Source: AP-15 sp963814865
Lineage (GTDB): Bacteria; Pseudomonadota; Alphaproteobacteria; ATCC43930; CGMCC-115725
Assembly: GCA_963814865.1 (NCBI GenBank)
Contig: CAWFEN010000009.1
Location: forward strand, 310,001-374,000
Length of the DNA stretch: 64,000 nt
Reading direction: 5' to 3'
In this document: piece by piece, positions 1 to 8,053 of the stretch
Position numbering within the stretch: position 1 is the stretch's first letter
How the letters are laid out: every line of letters starts with the position of its first letter
The notes under the pieces: generated by a model
What the model was told of the DNA's origin: nothing
The model's database searches: none
Seen by the model: the letters and a program-made list of their open reading frames with translations, nothing else
Position numbers and translations under genes: made by a program

Positions 1-108
1 TACGATTTACGCAATAATCGCGAGATGCCGATATACCGATCCAGATCCGCCCGTTGCGCTGCCGCGGTCGGCGCCGCCCTGTTCCGCGCACCATCGCAGG
101 AAGCTCGA

Positions 109-387
109 ATGCGCCGGCCCGACGACAGTCAGGCCTGCATCCGTTCCGCCTTGCGCCGCCGCCGCCGTACCCTGGGGCTGACGCAGGCGGCAGCGGCGCG
201 CCTCCTCGGCATGCCGCGGCTGACCTATCACCGTATCGAAACCGGCGCCCGCCGCATCCATTTCGCCGACCTCGCGGCAATCTGCACCGCCTATGACTGC
301 GACATCGGCGAGCTGCTGCAAGACCGTCAGCTCGCCGCCGCCTTCACCCGCGCCGCCGAACGGCTCGGCGGCGAGCCGCCGGCCTGA
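109..387 (+). CDS. XRE-family helix-turn-helix protein
   Basis: A 92-residue protein that is almost entirely one Cro/C1-type DNA-binding domain. The core is LTQAAAARLLGMPRLTYHRI (about residues 24-43), followed by ETG and the helix AAICTAYDCDIGELL. It should bind an operator as a dimer; no target is visible. The reading frame stays open upstream to an ATG at 25, but the ATG at 109 is preceded by an AGGAAG-type ribosome site and removes an Arg/Ala-rich leader that does not belong to the fold. No partner gene is present on this side of the window edge. The family assignment is firm and the role is unknown. Confidence 0.75.
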   Translation: MRRPDDSQACIRSALRRRRRTLGLTQAAAARLLGMPRLTYHRIETGARRIHFADLAAICTAYDCDIGELLQDRQLAAAFTRAAERLGGEPPA

Positions 388-637
388 CCGCGGGCCGACA
401 GCCCGACTGCGGGTCGAGAGGCTCGCCGCGAAGCGGAGCCTCGATTGCGGTCACCGAAAGCGGCCGATCCGGGTGCCGTACCTGACCGTCGGGGAGCAAT
501 TCCGGCACCAACCGATGCTCCGGCATCCCGTGCGGAGCACTGCAAGGAGTGCCGGGGCGGCTGGGGACCGGCTCGACAGGTTCTGCGGAATAAAGGCGCT
601 GGCCGTCTTGGAGTCGGACACCTCAGACTGACGGCCG

Positions 638-1033
638 CTAAGCTACATGGCAAAACACGTCGAATGTGATCACGATGCCCGCCGGTGCTCCGGCCGGCCA
701 ATAGAAATGCCATCCCCATTCAGTATAGTCCGGCGGGGTTTCGTCGATGCGCGGGCCGTTGAAGGCCAGGTAGACTTCCGACGTTTGCCCGATGTTGTTC
801 ATCGCGAAAGCGCCGTTCCACACACGGGGAAACGCCGCGGGGCAGCTCATGTGAACGAACTGGCTTGTTTGGCCGGTTGGAACGGTAAAGGTACCTTTGC
901 CTTGCCACCCGGACCCCGCCTGTGCCGGCGCGACAAAGCCGCATGCCAGCAAACCGGCGGCGGCGATGGCCACCGCGGCGGCGCCGCCTGATGCGCGATG
1001 GCGAATTCGCGTAACCTGACGATGCTTGGTCAT
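638..1033 (-). CDS. Small exported protein of unknown function
   Basis: A 131-residue protein with a long signal peptide: a basic start (MTKHRQVTRIRHRASGG), a hydrophobic stretch of Ala/Ile/Val/Leu, and a likely cleavage after APAQA near residue 39. The mature part is about 92 residues, rich in Gly, Trp, Pro and aromatics, with two Cys (in HMSCPAAF and the C-terminal DVFCHVA) that could form a disulphide. The start at 1033 is supported by an AAAGGAGAA ribosome site. I do not recognise the family. The neighbouring genes give no functional hint. Confidence 0.6.
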   Translation of the reverse strand: MTKHRQVTRIRHRASGGAAAVAIAAAGLLACGFVAPAQAGSGWQGKGTFTVPTGQTSQFVHMSCPAAFPRVWNGAFAMNNIGQTSEVYLAFNGPRIDETPPDYTEWGWHFYWPAGAPAGIVITFDVFCHVA

Positions 1034-1383
1034 GTACTTCTCCTTTGGGCGGCGCGCGATCGGCCGCGACCGATTGCCGCGGTGACAGCGTCAACCAATT
1101 AGCCTCTCATTCAACCGGAAAGTCAATTATCTATCGCATCATGATGGGCGCGGACCGGGCTCATGAGGTCCGGGTGACAGGATCTCCTGCCGCCGCTGCG
1201 GCGAGGCTGCTCACCACCGCGCTCGACCTCTACAGCCACCCGCACCGGGACGATGCGGGAGGACGCGGCGAGCCGTATCGGCGCCGTTTTCGGAGTGCTA
1301 TGATTATCGGCGCAAAGCCGGATGCCGGCGTTCGACAGCCGAGCGAACCGCAACCGCGGGCCGGCAGCCAGGCAATCGATTTC
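1034..1383. other. Intergenic region between exported-protein gene and tRNA-Thr
   Basis: About 350 bases without a convincing gene. Reading frames here have no ribosome site and no recognisable protein. The leftward promoter of the exported protein and the rightward promoter of the tRNA should lie here. A somewhat AT-rich patch at about 1120-1145 is the only compositional feature, and no clear promoter hexamers could be assigned. Confidence 0.4.
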
Positions 1384-1455
1384 GCCGGGTTAGCACAGTG
1401 GCAGTGCAGCGGTTTTGTAAACCGAAGGTCGGGGGTTCGAATCCCTCACCCGGCA
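1384..1455 (+). tRNA. tRNA-Thr (anticodon TGT)
   Basis: A complete cloverleaf can be drawn by eye. The acceptor stem GCCGGGT pairs with ACCCGGC. The D arm is GCAC/GTGC with a 7-base loop containing GG. The anticodon loop is TTTGTAA (anticodon TGT, read as Thr), the variable loop is AGGTC, and the T arm carries TTCGAAT. The discriminator base is A. The 3' CCA is not fully encoded (CCG follows), so it must be added by the CCA-adding enzyme. Length is 72 bases. A G-A apposition at the top of the anticodon stem matches what I recall of other alphaproteobacterial tRNA-Thr(TGT). Confidence 0.93.
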
Positions 1456-1526
1456 CCGGCGGCGGGCGCAGCCCTGCTCACGCTCAGTTGAACCCGGTTG
1501 CCGGCGCGCTGCGGTAGTCTCGCGGC

Positions 1527-2232
1527 ATGATCAAAGCCTGCGCGCTGATCGTCCTGCTTTGCCTGGCGCTTGCCGCGGCGCCGGCATTGGCGGCGGAGCG
1601 GCCGACCGTGGTCGAGCTGTTCACTTCCGAGGGCTGCTCGTCCTGCCCGCCGGCCGATGCGCTGCTCGCCGGGCTGGCGGCCCGTCCCGACGTGCTGGCG
1701 CTGTCGTTCCATGTCGATTACTGGGACCGTCTCGGCTGGAAGGACCCGTTTTCGAGCCGCCGGGCAACCGAGCGCCAGCAGCGCTACGCCGAAATCCTCG
1801 GCCTTGGCACGGTCTATACGCCGCAGATCGTCGTCGACGGCAGGTGGCAGGCGGTCGGCTCCGACCGGGGCGAGGTGGAACGCGCGCTCGATGCCGCCCG
1901 CCGCATGCCTCGTCACGGTGCCGGTGACGCTGGCGCTCGACCACGGCCGGGCGACGATCACGCTCGGGCCGGGCGACCGGGCGGCGGCTGCGGTGCTGCT
2001 GATCGGGTTCGACCGCCGGCATGTCGATGCGGTCGCCGGCGGCGAGAATGCGGGGCGGGCATTGACCCATGTCGATGTCGTGCGCGGCATCGCCGAAATC
2101 GGGCATTTCACCGGTGCCGCGAGCACGATCGTGGCGCCGGTCGGCTGGCATGCCGAGCGGCTTGCCGCCATCGTCCAGGCCGAGGACGGCCGCATTCTCG
2201 GCGCCGCCGTCACCGATGCCGGGCCGTTCTGA
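1527..2232 (+). CDS. DUF1223 family thioredoxin-like exported protein, apparent frameshift
   Basis: The N-terminal half has a signal peptide (MIKACALIVLLCLALAAAPA) followed by VVELFTSEGCSSCPPADALL, a thioredoxin-like start with a CSSCP redox motif, then SFHVDYWDRLGWKDPFSS and YTPQIVVDG. These are hallmarks of the DUF1223 family. That frame leaves the coding register near 1905-1915. The C-terminal half (LVTVPVTLALDHGRATITL to AVTDAGPF) continues one frame over and stops at 2232. The two halves together have the normal family length, so this is one gene with a single +1 register change. Whether the base change is real or a sequence error cannot be told. Confidence 0.8.
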
Positions 2233-2255
2233 CCGGAGCCCCCGTCGCCGCCCGG

Positions 2256-2897
2256 TCAGCGGCGGCTGGTCAATGCGAGCCGCACGCCAAGGCCGATCAA
2301 TATCGCGCTCGAACACCAGCGCTGGACGCGCGCCCAGAACGGGCGGCGCGCGATCAGATGGGCGAGCGATCCGCCGGCCAGCGCCACCGCAAGGTTGGTC
2401 GGTATGCCGGTCACCTGAAACAGGAGGCCGAGGACGAGCATCTGCACCGCCGGCTTGCCGCGCGCCGGATCGACAAATTGCGGCAGGAACGAGAAGAAAA
2501 ACAGCAGCAGCTTCGGGTTGAGGAGGTCGGTCAGCAGGCCCTGCCCATACGCTCTCGCCAATGACCGGCGCGGGCGGGGGCCTTCGACCCGGCCGGCGAT
2601 CCCGGCGATGCCGCCCGAGCGGAAGCCGGCGATGCCGAGATAGACGAGGTAGGCCGCGCCGCAATATTTGACGATGGCGAAGGCGAGCGGCGAATAGAGG
2701 AAGAGCGCCGACAGGCCGAACGCCGCCGCCACCGCCTGGATTACCGACGCGGTGGCCAGCCCGAGCACCGAGACGACGGCCGCTTCCCGTCCTTGGCCGA
2801 AAGACCGCGACAGGATGAACAGGATGGCCGGCCCCGGCGTCAGATTGAGCGCCAGCGCCGAAATCATGAAGAGCGCGATCGTCTGCGGCGTCGGCAT
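2256..2897 (-). CDS. LysE/RhtB family amino-acid or metabolite exporter
   Basis: A 213-residue inner-membrane protein with about six hydrophobic segments. It has the LysE-family start TIALFMISALALNLTPGPAI, in which the NxxPGP motif is diagnostic, then YLVYLGIAGFRSG and the second-half motif TDLLNPKLLLFFFSFLPQF. Members export amino acids such as homoserine, threonine or leucine; the substrate is not predictable. A longer frame opens upstream, but the ATG at 2897 gives the normal N-terminus. It converges with the DUF1223 gene, ending 24 bases from it. Confidence 0.88.
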   Translation of the reverse strand: MPTPQTIALFMISALALNLTPGPAILFILSRSFGQGREAAVVSVLGLATASVIQAVAAAFGLSALFLYSPLAFAIVKYCGAAYLVYLGIAGFRSGGIAGIAGRVEGPRPRRSLARAYGQGLLTDLLNPKLLLFFFSFLPQFVDPARGKPAVQMLVLGLLFQVTGIPTNLAVALAGGSLAHLIARRPFWARVQRWCSSAILIGLGVRLALTSRR

Positions 2898-3001
2898 GCG
2901 CGCGATCCTCCGTGCCGGCCGGGCCATTACCGCGGGCGGCGGCTGGCCGCAAGACGGCGATCGTGGCAAGCTCGCCTCGCCGTTACCGCCGGGAGCCTGC
3001 C

Positions 3002-3379
3002 ATGGACATCGAACGCCTCGATCATCTGGTGCTGACCGTCGCCGATATCGCGCGCACCTGCGAGTTCTATACGCGGGTGCTGGGCATGGAGGTGGTCAAT
3101 TTCGGCCAGGGGCGCACGGCGCTGCGCTTTGGCCGGCAGAAGATCAACCTGCATCCGGCGGACGAAATTCCCGGCCTGGTCGCCGACAAGCCGACGCCGG
3201 GCTCGGGCGATCTCTGCTTCATCACCGAGGTGCCGCTCGCCGAGGTGACGGCGCATCTCGCCCAATGCGGCGTGCCGATCGTCGCCGGGCCGGGACCGCG
3301 CGCCGGCGCCGTCGGCACGATCCAGTCGGTCTATATCCGCGACCCCGACCAGAACCTGGTCGAGATCTCGAATTACTGA
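3002..3379 (+). CDS. VOC (glyoxalase/dioxygenase superfamily) protein
   Basis: A 125-residue single-domain VOC protein. It opens with IERLDHLVLTVADIARTCEF and ends with YIRDPDQNLVEISNY. The metal-binding His in DHLVLTV, the HPADE segment and the terminal Glu in LVEI are the usual ligand positions. Homologues include glyoxalases, FosX-like enzymes and ring-cleavage dioxygenases, so the reaction cannot be named. The ATG at 3002 has a GGGAG ribosome site 8-12 bases upstream. Confidence 0.85.
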   Translation: MDIERLDHLVLTVADIARTCEFYTRVLGMEVVNFGQGRTALRFGRQKINLHPADEIPGLVADKPTPGSGDLCFITEVPLAEVTAHLAQCGVPIVAGPGPRAGAVGTIQSVYIRDPDQNLVEISNY

Positions 3380-3403
3380 TCCGCGGGGCCTGAGGGGTTC
3401 GGC

Positions 3404-4078
3404 TCACTCCTCGATTGAGGCGGCGAGGATCAGGCTCAGCTGGCACAGCGGCCGGCCGGTTTCGGCGGCCCAGGCGTTGAAACGGGATTGGATCGCGGCC
3501 CGGTCCTTGCGGTTTTTCGGCGGCGTCTCGGCCGCACCCCAGCGCTTCAGTGCGGCGGTCACCGAAGGGGTCGGGATGAAGGTGTCCTTGCCGACCATGC
3601 GCAGAAAGGTCGGGCCGGAATTGCCGCCCATCTGGCTGAAATTCTTCGCCAGCGCCTCCCACAGCCCGACGATGTCGGTCGCCGGCCAATGCGCGAGCCA
3701 GATGCCGAAGCCGCCATGTTCCTCGGCGACGGCGATCATCGCCGCGGCGTTGTCGCGCACCGATTTGAGCTTGCCCCAATGGCGGATCAGCCGGCGGTCG
3801 GCGAGCAGCGCTTCGAGCGCCTCGTCGGGCATCGCCCGCACCCGGCGCGGCTCGAAGCGATCGAAGACCTCCTCGAAGGCCGGCCATTTGGCGTCGACGA
3901 GGCTGTGCTTGAGGCCGGCGCGGAAGATCCGCAGCGACATCTGCGACAGGTAGCGGTCGTCGCCCAGCGCCGCGAGTTCGGCAGGCGGACGCGGCTGCGG
4001 CAGGCGGGCCGCCAATGCCGCCGCGCCGTGCCGGGTCTGCGCCGCTTCGAGGATCGGGGCAAAGGGGATTTCGGGCAT
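3404..4078 (-). CDS. Tag-like DNA-3-methyladenine glycosylase family protein
   Basis: A 224-residue helical protein of the HhH-GPD superfamily, with YLSQMSLRIFRAGLKHSLVDAKWPAFEEVF near residues 42-75 and FLRMVGKDTFIPTPSV near 155-170. These resemble the Tag (3-methyladenine glycosylase I) branch of base-excision enzymes. It has only one cysteine, so it lacks the Cys/His zinc snap of E. coli Tag. It may therefore belong to a divergent subgroup with a different damaged base as substrate. It converges with the VOC gene, with 24 bases between stops. Confidence 0.75.
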   Translation of the reverse strand: MPEIPFAPILEAAQTRHGAAALAARLPQPRPPAELAALGDDRYLSQMSLRIFRAGLKHSLVDAKWPAFEEVFDRFEPRRVRAMPDEALEALLADRRLIRHWGKLKSVRDNAAAMIAVAEEHGGFGIWLAHWPATDIVGLWEALAKNFSQMGGNSGPTFLRMVGKDTFIPTPSVTAALKRWGAAETPPKNRKDRAAIQSRFNAWAAETGRPLCQLSLILAASIEE

Positions 4079-4138
4079 CGTCGCCTCGCCGGTCGAGCCG
4101 AAAGATTAGCGCGCGGCGACAGCGCCCGCGTCAATTGC

Positions 4139-4178
4139 GAATTGCCGGGCGGGAATTGCCGGGCGGGAATTGCCGGGC
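4139..4178. repeat. 14-bp tandem repeat, three copies
   Basis: The 14-base unit AATTGCCGGGCGGG is present nearly three times in tandem at 4140, 4154 and 4168. The last copy breaks off after the shared core. It lies between the divergent Tag-like and luciferase-like genes and may affect the spacing of their promoters. No protein or RNA role is evident. Confidence 0.85.
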
Positions 4179-4248
4179 ACGAGCCGATTGACGCAACCCC
4201 GACTCCGGGTCACGCTGATTGGGTGAAAGATGCGGCGGAGTGCGAACG

Positions 4249-5506
4249 ATGAAGCTGATGTGGTTCCACCTGATGCCGTACACCGAATTGCCGGATGATT
4301 TCCGCGAGAAGCATCCCTCGGTGTGGGTCGACATCCATTCTTCGCTGTTCGATCCGCGGCGTGCGCATCTGATGTACAACGACTTTATGGACGAGCTCGA
4401 ATTCGCCGCCGAATGCGGGTTCGACGCGGTCTGCGTCAACGAGCATCATTCGAACGGCTACGGGCTGATGCCGTCGCCCAATCTGATCGCCTCGGCCCTG
4501 GCGCGACGCACCGCGGATGTGGCGCTGTGCGTGATGGGGAATTCGCTCGCCCTCTACAACCCGCCGACGCGGGTGGCCGAGGAGTTTGCGATGATCGACG
4601 TGATCTCGGGCGGACGGCTGATCGCCGGCTTTCCGGTCGGCACGCCGATGGACACCTGCTTTGCCTATGGCCAGAACCCGTCGAGCCTGCGCGAGCGCTA
4701 TCACGAAGGCCACGACCTCGTATTGCGCGCCTGGACCGAGCCCGACACCTTCGCCTTCAACGGCCGCTTCAACCAGCAGCGCTACGTCAACATCTGGCCG
4801 CGCCCCATCCAGAAGCCGCATCCGCCGATCTGGATCCCGGGCGGCGGCTCGGTCGAGACCTGGCAGTGGTGCGCCCAGATGGATTACGTCTACGCCTACC
4901 TGTCCTATTTCGGTTTCAAGGACGGGCGCGCCACGATGCAGGGCTTCTGGGACGAGATGGCGCGGCTCGGCAAGGACCGGAACCCATACCGCGCCGGCTT
5001 TCTGCAATTCGTCGGCGTCGCCGACAGCCGCGACGAGGCGATGCGGCTCTACAAGGAGCCGGCCGAATATTTCTATGGCCGCTGCCTGCGCGTCGATCCG
5101 CGCTGGGCGATGCCGCCCGGCTACATCACCGAGGCGACGCAGCGCGCCGGCGTTGTCGGCCAGATCGGCCGCGCCGCCAGCCTCGACGCCCGGCAGAAGG
5201 CGCGGGCGACGACCGACATCAGCCGACATCGTCGATCGCGGTTATGTGATCGTCGGCTCGCCCGACGAGGTCGTCGAGCAACTGACCGAGGTCGCGACCG
5301 ACCTCAATGTCGGGCACCTGATGCTGCTCTTGCAGTTCGGCAACATGGGCAAGGAATTGGCGGCCTATAACACGCGGCTCTTCGCCGAGCGCGTCATGCC
5401 GCAGCTCAAGGGTCTGTTCCCGGAATGGGAGGACCGCTGGTGGCCGCAGCCGATGGCGCGGGCCGAACGCGCCGTGGTTCAACCGCCGCTGCTGGCTGCC
5501 GAGTAG
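4249..5506 (+). CDS. LLM-class (luciferase-like) flavin-dependent oxidoreductase, apparent frameshift
   Basis: A protein of about 418 residues of the bacterial luciferase-like TIM-barrel family, with MKLMWFHLMPYTELPDDF at the start, FDAVCVNEHHSNGYGLMPSP, SGGRLIAGFPVGTP and KPHPPIWIPGGG. Such enzymes use reduced FMN or F420 to oxidise small organics; the substrate is unknown. The first frame ends near 5215. The C-terminal part (ADIVDRGYVIVGSPDEVVEQ onward) continues in the next frame to 5506. The junction lies in a near-duplicated CCGACATC...CCGACATCG stretch, consistent with a small indel. No strong ribosome site precedes the ATG. Confidence 0.82.
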
Positions 5507-5509
5507 GAG

Positions 5510-5890
5510 CTAGAACGCCCGCGCCGGCCGGCGCCCGATAATCAGATCGTCCTCACGACGTCGGCGGATTGTCGAACCGGCATCCGACAATCTCGCCGGT
5601 CCCAGGCGGCTGCCGGGCCAGAACCGCAAGCGGTTCGGCTGGGGGGTAAGGATCGCATCTCGATGCGGCATCTCGTAGCCAAGCCAATCGGCGACCTCGC
5701 GCCCGCGGAACGAATTAACGGGCTGGACAACGCGGCGCCGGTCCGGAGCGCCGCCACCCCGGCGGCTCTCGGTCCCACAGGCGCTGGCGAAAATCGCATA
5801 ACATGGTCTTACGGAAATCGCGGTCGTTGAACCGCATATAAGATTAAGCACGACGGAGCGTTCGTCATCGCGAAGGGAGATCGACTTCAT
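5510..5890 (-). CDS. Hypothetical protein, doubtful
   Basis: A 126-codon open frame beginning MKSISLRDDERSVVLNLICG and ending IIGRRPARAF. It has no recognisable family, no signal peptide and no ribosome site upstream of the ATG at 5890. It lies at the left edge of the decayed island, where composition is less GC-rich than in neighbouring genes. It could be a small real gene, a remnant or a chance frame. I report it mainly because no other gene explains this 450-base gap. Confidence 0.25.
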   Translation of the reverse strand: MKSISLRDDERSVVLNLICGSTTAISVRPCYAIFASACGTESRRGGGAPDRRRVVQPVNSFRGREVADWLGYEMPHRDAILTPQPNRLRFWPGSRLGPARLSDAGSTIRRRREDDLIIGRRPARAF

Positions 5891-5960
5891 GTCAAGATAG
5901 CAGCATACCCGGAAAGGTGGTATCGCCCTGCGCCTGACGGCCGGCGAAGACGCGATTAGT

Positions 5961-6773
5961 GAAAATTATTTTTAGCCGCAAAGGCGATGATGCGCAGCGG
6001 GGAGATCGCCAGCCCGATCATTGATGGGCGGCTCGAAGCGGCTTAGCCATACGTCCCACATCAGATGCCAGACTCCGCTATGCCTATGGCGACCTAGCCG
6101 GAACCGACTTGCCCACGATGGAGTCCGACCTGTCTCGTGGTCATCTTCGCCCGACAAACCGGTGCCATGTGGATCCTCGACATCGACCGGGCCACCCTAA
6201 AGATCATCCCGCGGCTCCGGGGTGGCGGGGGACGCTTGGTCAGGTTGGCGCTGCACTCTCTCACCTCCGAAATGCGGAGGTTGGATCGGGTGACCTCTTT
6301 ACTTTTCTGGGGGCTCTACCGCTCATGCACGCGCACTACCGCAGGCTGGCGGCACGTCGGTCCGAGGCAGCACGGAATATTCGGCTGGCTTCAGGTCGAG
6401 GACATTGTCGATCTCGGTCACCGATGGATTCGCATGCTCTGGCAAGATACCCGTGGTTGGAGCAACACCCTCATGTGCGGTCAGGTTGGCCCAGCCCAAA
6501 TGCCATCTTCATTACACGGGAGGTCCTCGGCATCGGCGATGGCACGAATCCCGGATAGGGGTCTTCGACCGTTTGATTACACTCACCTCGGACAACTCGG
6601 ATCGGCCATCCACGTGGGACGCTCCCGCGTGGCATTGATCCAACTGTGGGCGGCGTCGGCCTGACCTACCATCCGCACGAGCGGTGGCTCGGCGGTGGCA
6701 TCCGACAGCCGCAGCCCGTGGACAAGAATTAGTTGCTGACACCGGCGGAAGAACTGACGCGCACAATAGTTGA
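5961..6773 (+). pseudogene. Degraded Nmad3-like gene (nucleotide-modification-associated domain 3)
   Basis: Pieces in all three frames line up in order as one eroded protein. It starts with a GTG at 5961 (KIIFSRKGDDAQRG), then IASPIIDGRLEAA, YAYGDLAGTDLPTMESDL, CHVDP with IDRATLK, GQVGAALSHLRNAEVGSGDL, IFGWLQVEDIVDL, PWLEQHPHV, VFDRLITLTSDNSDRPSTW, and finally AARGQELVADTGG ending at a TGA at 6771. The SHLRN-xx-VGxGDLF, FGWLQV, PHV and ARGQEFV-type tail are patterns I associate with the Nmad3 family, predicted to act in modified-base biology. At least six register changes and internal stops make it non-functional. The family name comes from memory of the motifs, not from a search. Confidence 0.62.
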
Positions 6774-6795
6774 TATCTCTCTTTCGGAGGCATGC

Positions 6796-7011
6796 ATGAT
6801 CGTCTGGACGTGCGTTATGACCTATGACCTTGGGGTGCCGCCGAGACTTCAGACCCCCTGCAACAACTCTGACCCTGTGTTCCCCAGGAGTTCGGAAAGA
6901 CTGGCGCGACCCGGCGATCTCGTGCTAGCCTTCAACGGAAGTCTGGTGCAGCCAGTGAACGGCAATGAGCTGCATCAACACTCGGCCGATGACCATCGTG
7001 TTGCAGAGTGA
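6796..7011 (+). pseudogene. Truncated Nmad2-like ORF
   Basis: A 71-codon frame with an excellent ribosome site (TCGGAGG, 5 bases before the ATG). It begins MIVWTCVMTYDLGVPP and contains SERLARPGDLVLAFNGS. The pattern of an N-terminal aromatic-rich strand followed by an R-x-A-x-PGD-x-V-hydrophobic segment resembles the start of Nmad2-type proteins. Intact members run well beyond 71 residues, and no continuation is clear after 7011. It starts 22 bases after the end of the Nmad3-like remnant on the same strand, so the two probably formed an operon. It is probably a truncated remnant. Confidence 0.42.
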
Positions 7012-7253
7012 GCCATTAGCGGATACTAGGATGATACCTCGAAACAAATCAAGGGGGAATTCGATCTGCCACCTCTTTTGCTCACGGCTGCCGCGGGTGG
7101 CGCACGGGCGGCATGGAGAATATCCCGAGGTGTGCGCCAGCTTCTTCCAAGCGTAGCGCCCTGCGCGCGGCGTCTGTTGGCCTCTTTCCGTTGCGCCGAG
7201 ACAGCGAGCGTAGGGCGGAACAGCGGGAGCGCATTCCTCCGTTCCCTGAAACC

Positions 7254-7412
7254 ATGCATACCTGTCTGCTTCCGGATTATCGTCGCAATCGGGTTCCGGG
7301 TGGAACGTGCTTCTTTACCGTGAACTCGCTTGACCGGCGCTCGAACCTGTTGGTGGCGCATATCGACGTCGCTGCGCAAGGCGGTATCTGGCGCTGCATT
7401 TTTATGGGTTAA
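7254..7412 (+). pseudogene. 5' fragment of a REP-associated tyrosine transposase (RAYT)
   Basis: The translated start, PDYRRNRVPGGTCFFTVNSL then DRRSNLLVAHID, matches the conserved N-terminus of RAYT/TnpA-REP proteins (YRR-x-x-VPGGT-x-FFTV-x-L-x-DR-x-S-x-LLV-x-HID). The frame ends at 7412 after a shifted tail. The following residues in another frame (SLRKAVS) resemble the next family segment (LLREAVR). The catalytic HxH and Tyr motifs are absent, so it cannot transpose. It abuts, and by a few bases overlaps, the stop of the leftward gene at 7409. About 240 bases between 7012 and 7253 hold nothing recognisable. Confidence 0.62.
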
Positions 7413-7873
7413 GAAATCAGGCAGTCGGTGCGCGAATCACGGTCGGCGGGTTGCGGCTTCGGGGCCGGGAACGGTACCCCTTCGTCGGGTCCGGCGCCGG
7501 TCTTGGTGATGCCGATGGCGAGCGGGGGCTTGTCGGCATCATTGCCGGCGACGATTGTGCCGCCCGAAACGACTTCCTTGCGCGCCGGCCAGATCATGCG
7601 AAACCGCTCCAGGCGCCGGCCGGTCCCACTCGGGACATAGACGGCAGAGGTCATCAGAAAGCTGCGATCGGCGATTTGCGGGCCGGCCGGCTGTCCGGTC
7701 TGCGCCCAGATCACCGGGTCGCCGCGAAACCAGGCGTTCAGCGCCCTGGTGTCGTCGTGCCTGCCGTCGCCCCACAGGACGAGGCTGGCGACCGGGCATT
7801 TCGACCCGTCGCCGGCCCATGCCGGCACCGCCAAAAGCATCGACGCGAAAAGAGCGGCAGCGAGGCGCAGCAT
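7409..7873 (-). CDS. Exported protein with a pectate-lyase-like N-terminal segment
   Basis: A 154-residue protein with a signal peptide (MLRLAAALFASMLLAVPAWA) followed by SLVLWGDGRHDDTRALNAWF. That segment resembles the opening GDG-x-x-DDT-x-ALN of parallel beta-helix (pectate lyase 3 type) proteins. It is far too short to form a full helix, so it may be a stand-alone cap-like domain or a truncated gene. The ATG at 7873 has a GGAGAA ribosome site; an in-frame ATG at 7900 is less likely. The C-terminal end (SRTDCLIS) meets the RAYT fragment, so the original 3' end may have been replaced. Confidence 0.6.
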   Translation of the reverse strand: MLRLAAALFASMLLAVPAWAGDGSKCPVASLVLWGDGRHDDTRALNAWFRGDPVIWAQTGQPAGPQIADRSFLMTSAVYVPSGTGRRLERFRMIWPARKEVVSGGTIVAGNDADKPPLAIGITKTGAGPDEGVPFPAPKPQPADRDSRTDCLIS

Positions 7874-8053
7874 GCTTCTCCACGACGCGGGTAGGAGCAT
7901 GCAAACTCTGTCACACGACGGCATAAGCGGCAACGATCGTGTGCGATGCCGGCGCCGAATGCCGTTGACAGTTCCGGAGGCTCGCGCATAAGTTGCTGGA
8001 CTAACGCGGGTTTCTGCCGGCTGCACCCCGAACAAACAGGCGAGGACGGGATC

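Noticed and set aside
418..442. Inverted repeat GAGGCTC...GGAGCCTC after the XRE gene as a terminator
   Set aside because: The arms are only about 7 bases with a 10-base loop and no T-run follows; chance is likely in such GC-rich DNA.
1384..1455. tRNA-Thr as an integration site for the 5.5-7.4 kb island
   Set aside because: The island begins 4 kb away with ordinary chromosomal genes between, and no repeat of the tRNA 3' end was noticed near its right edge.
7026..7379. A 117-codon minus-strand frame between the island remnants
   Set aside because: No ribosome site or family match; it runs antisense to the RAYT fragment.
5961..7412. A complete phage or defence island
   Set aside because: No integrase, capsid, restriction or toxin-antitoxin genes are seen. 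Only degraded modification-related and transposase fragments can be supported.
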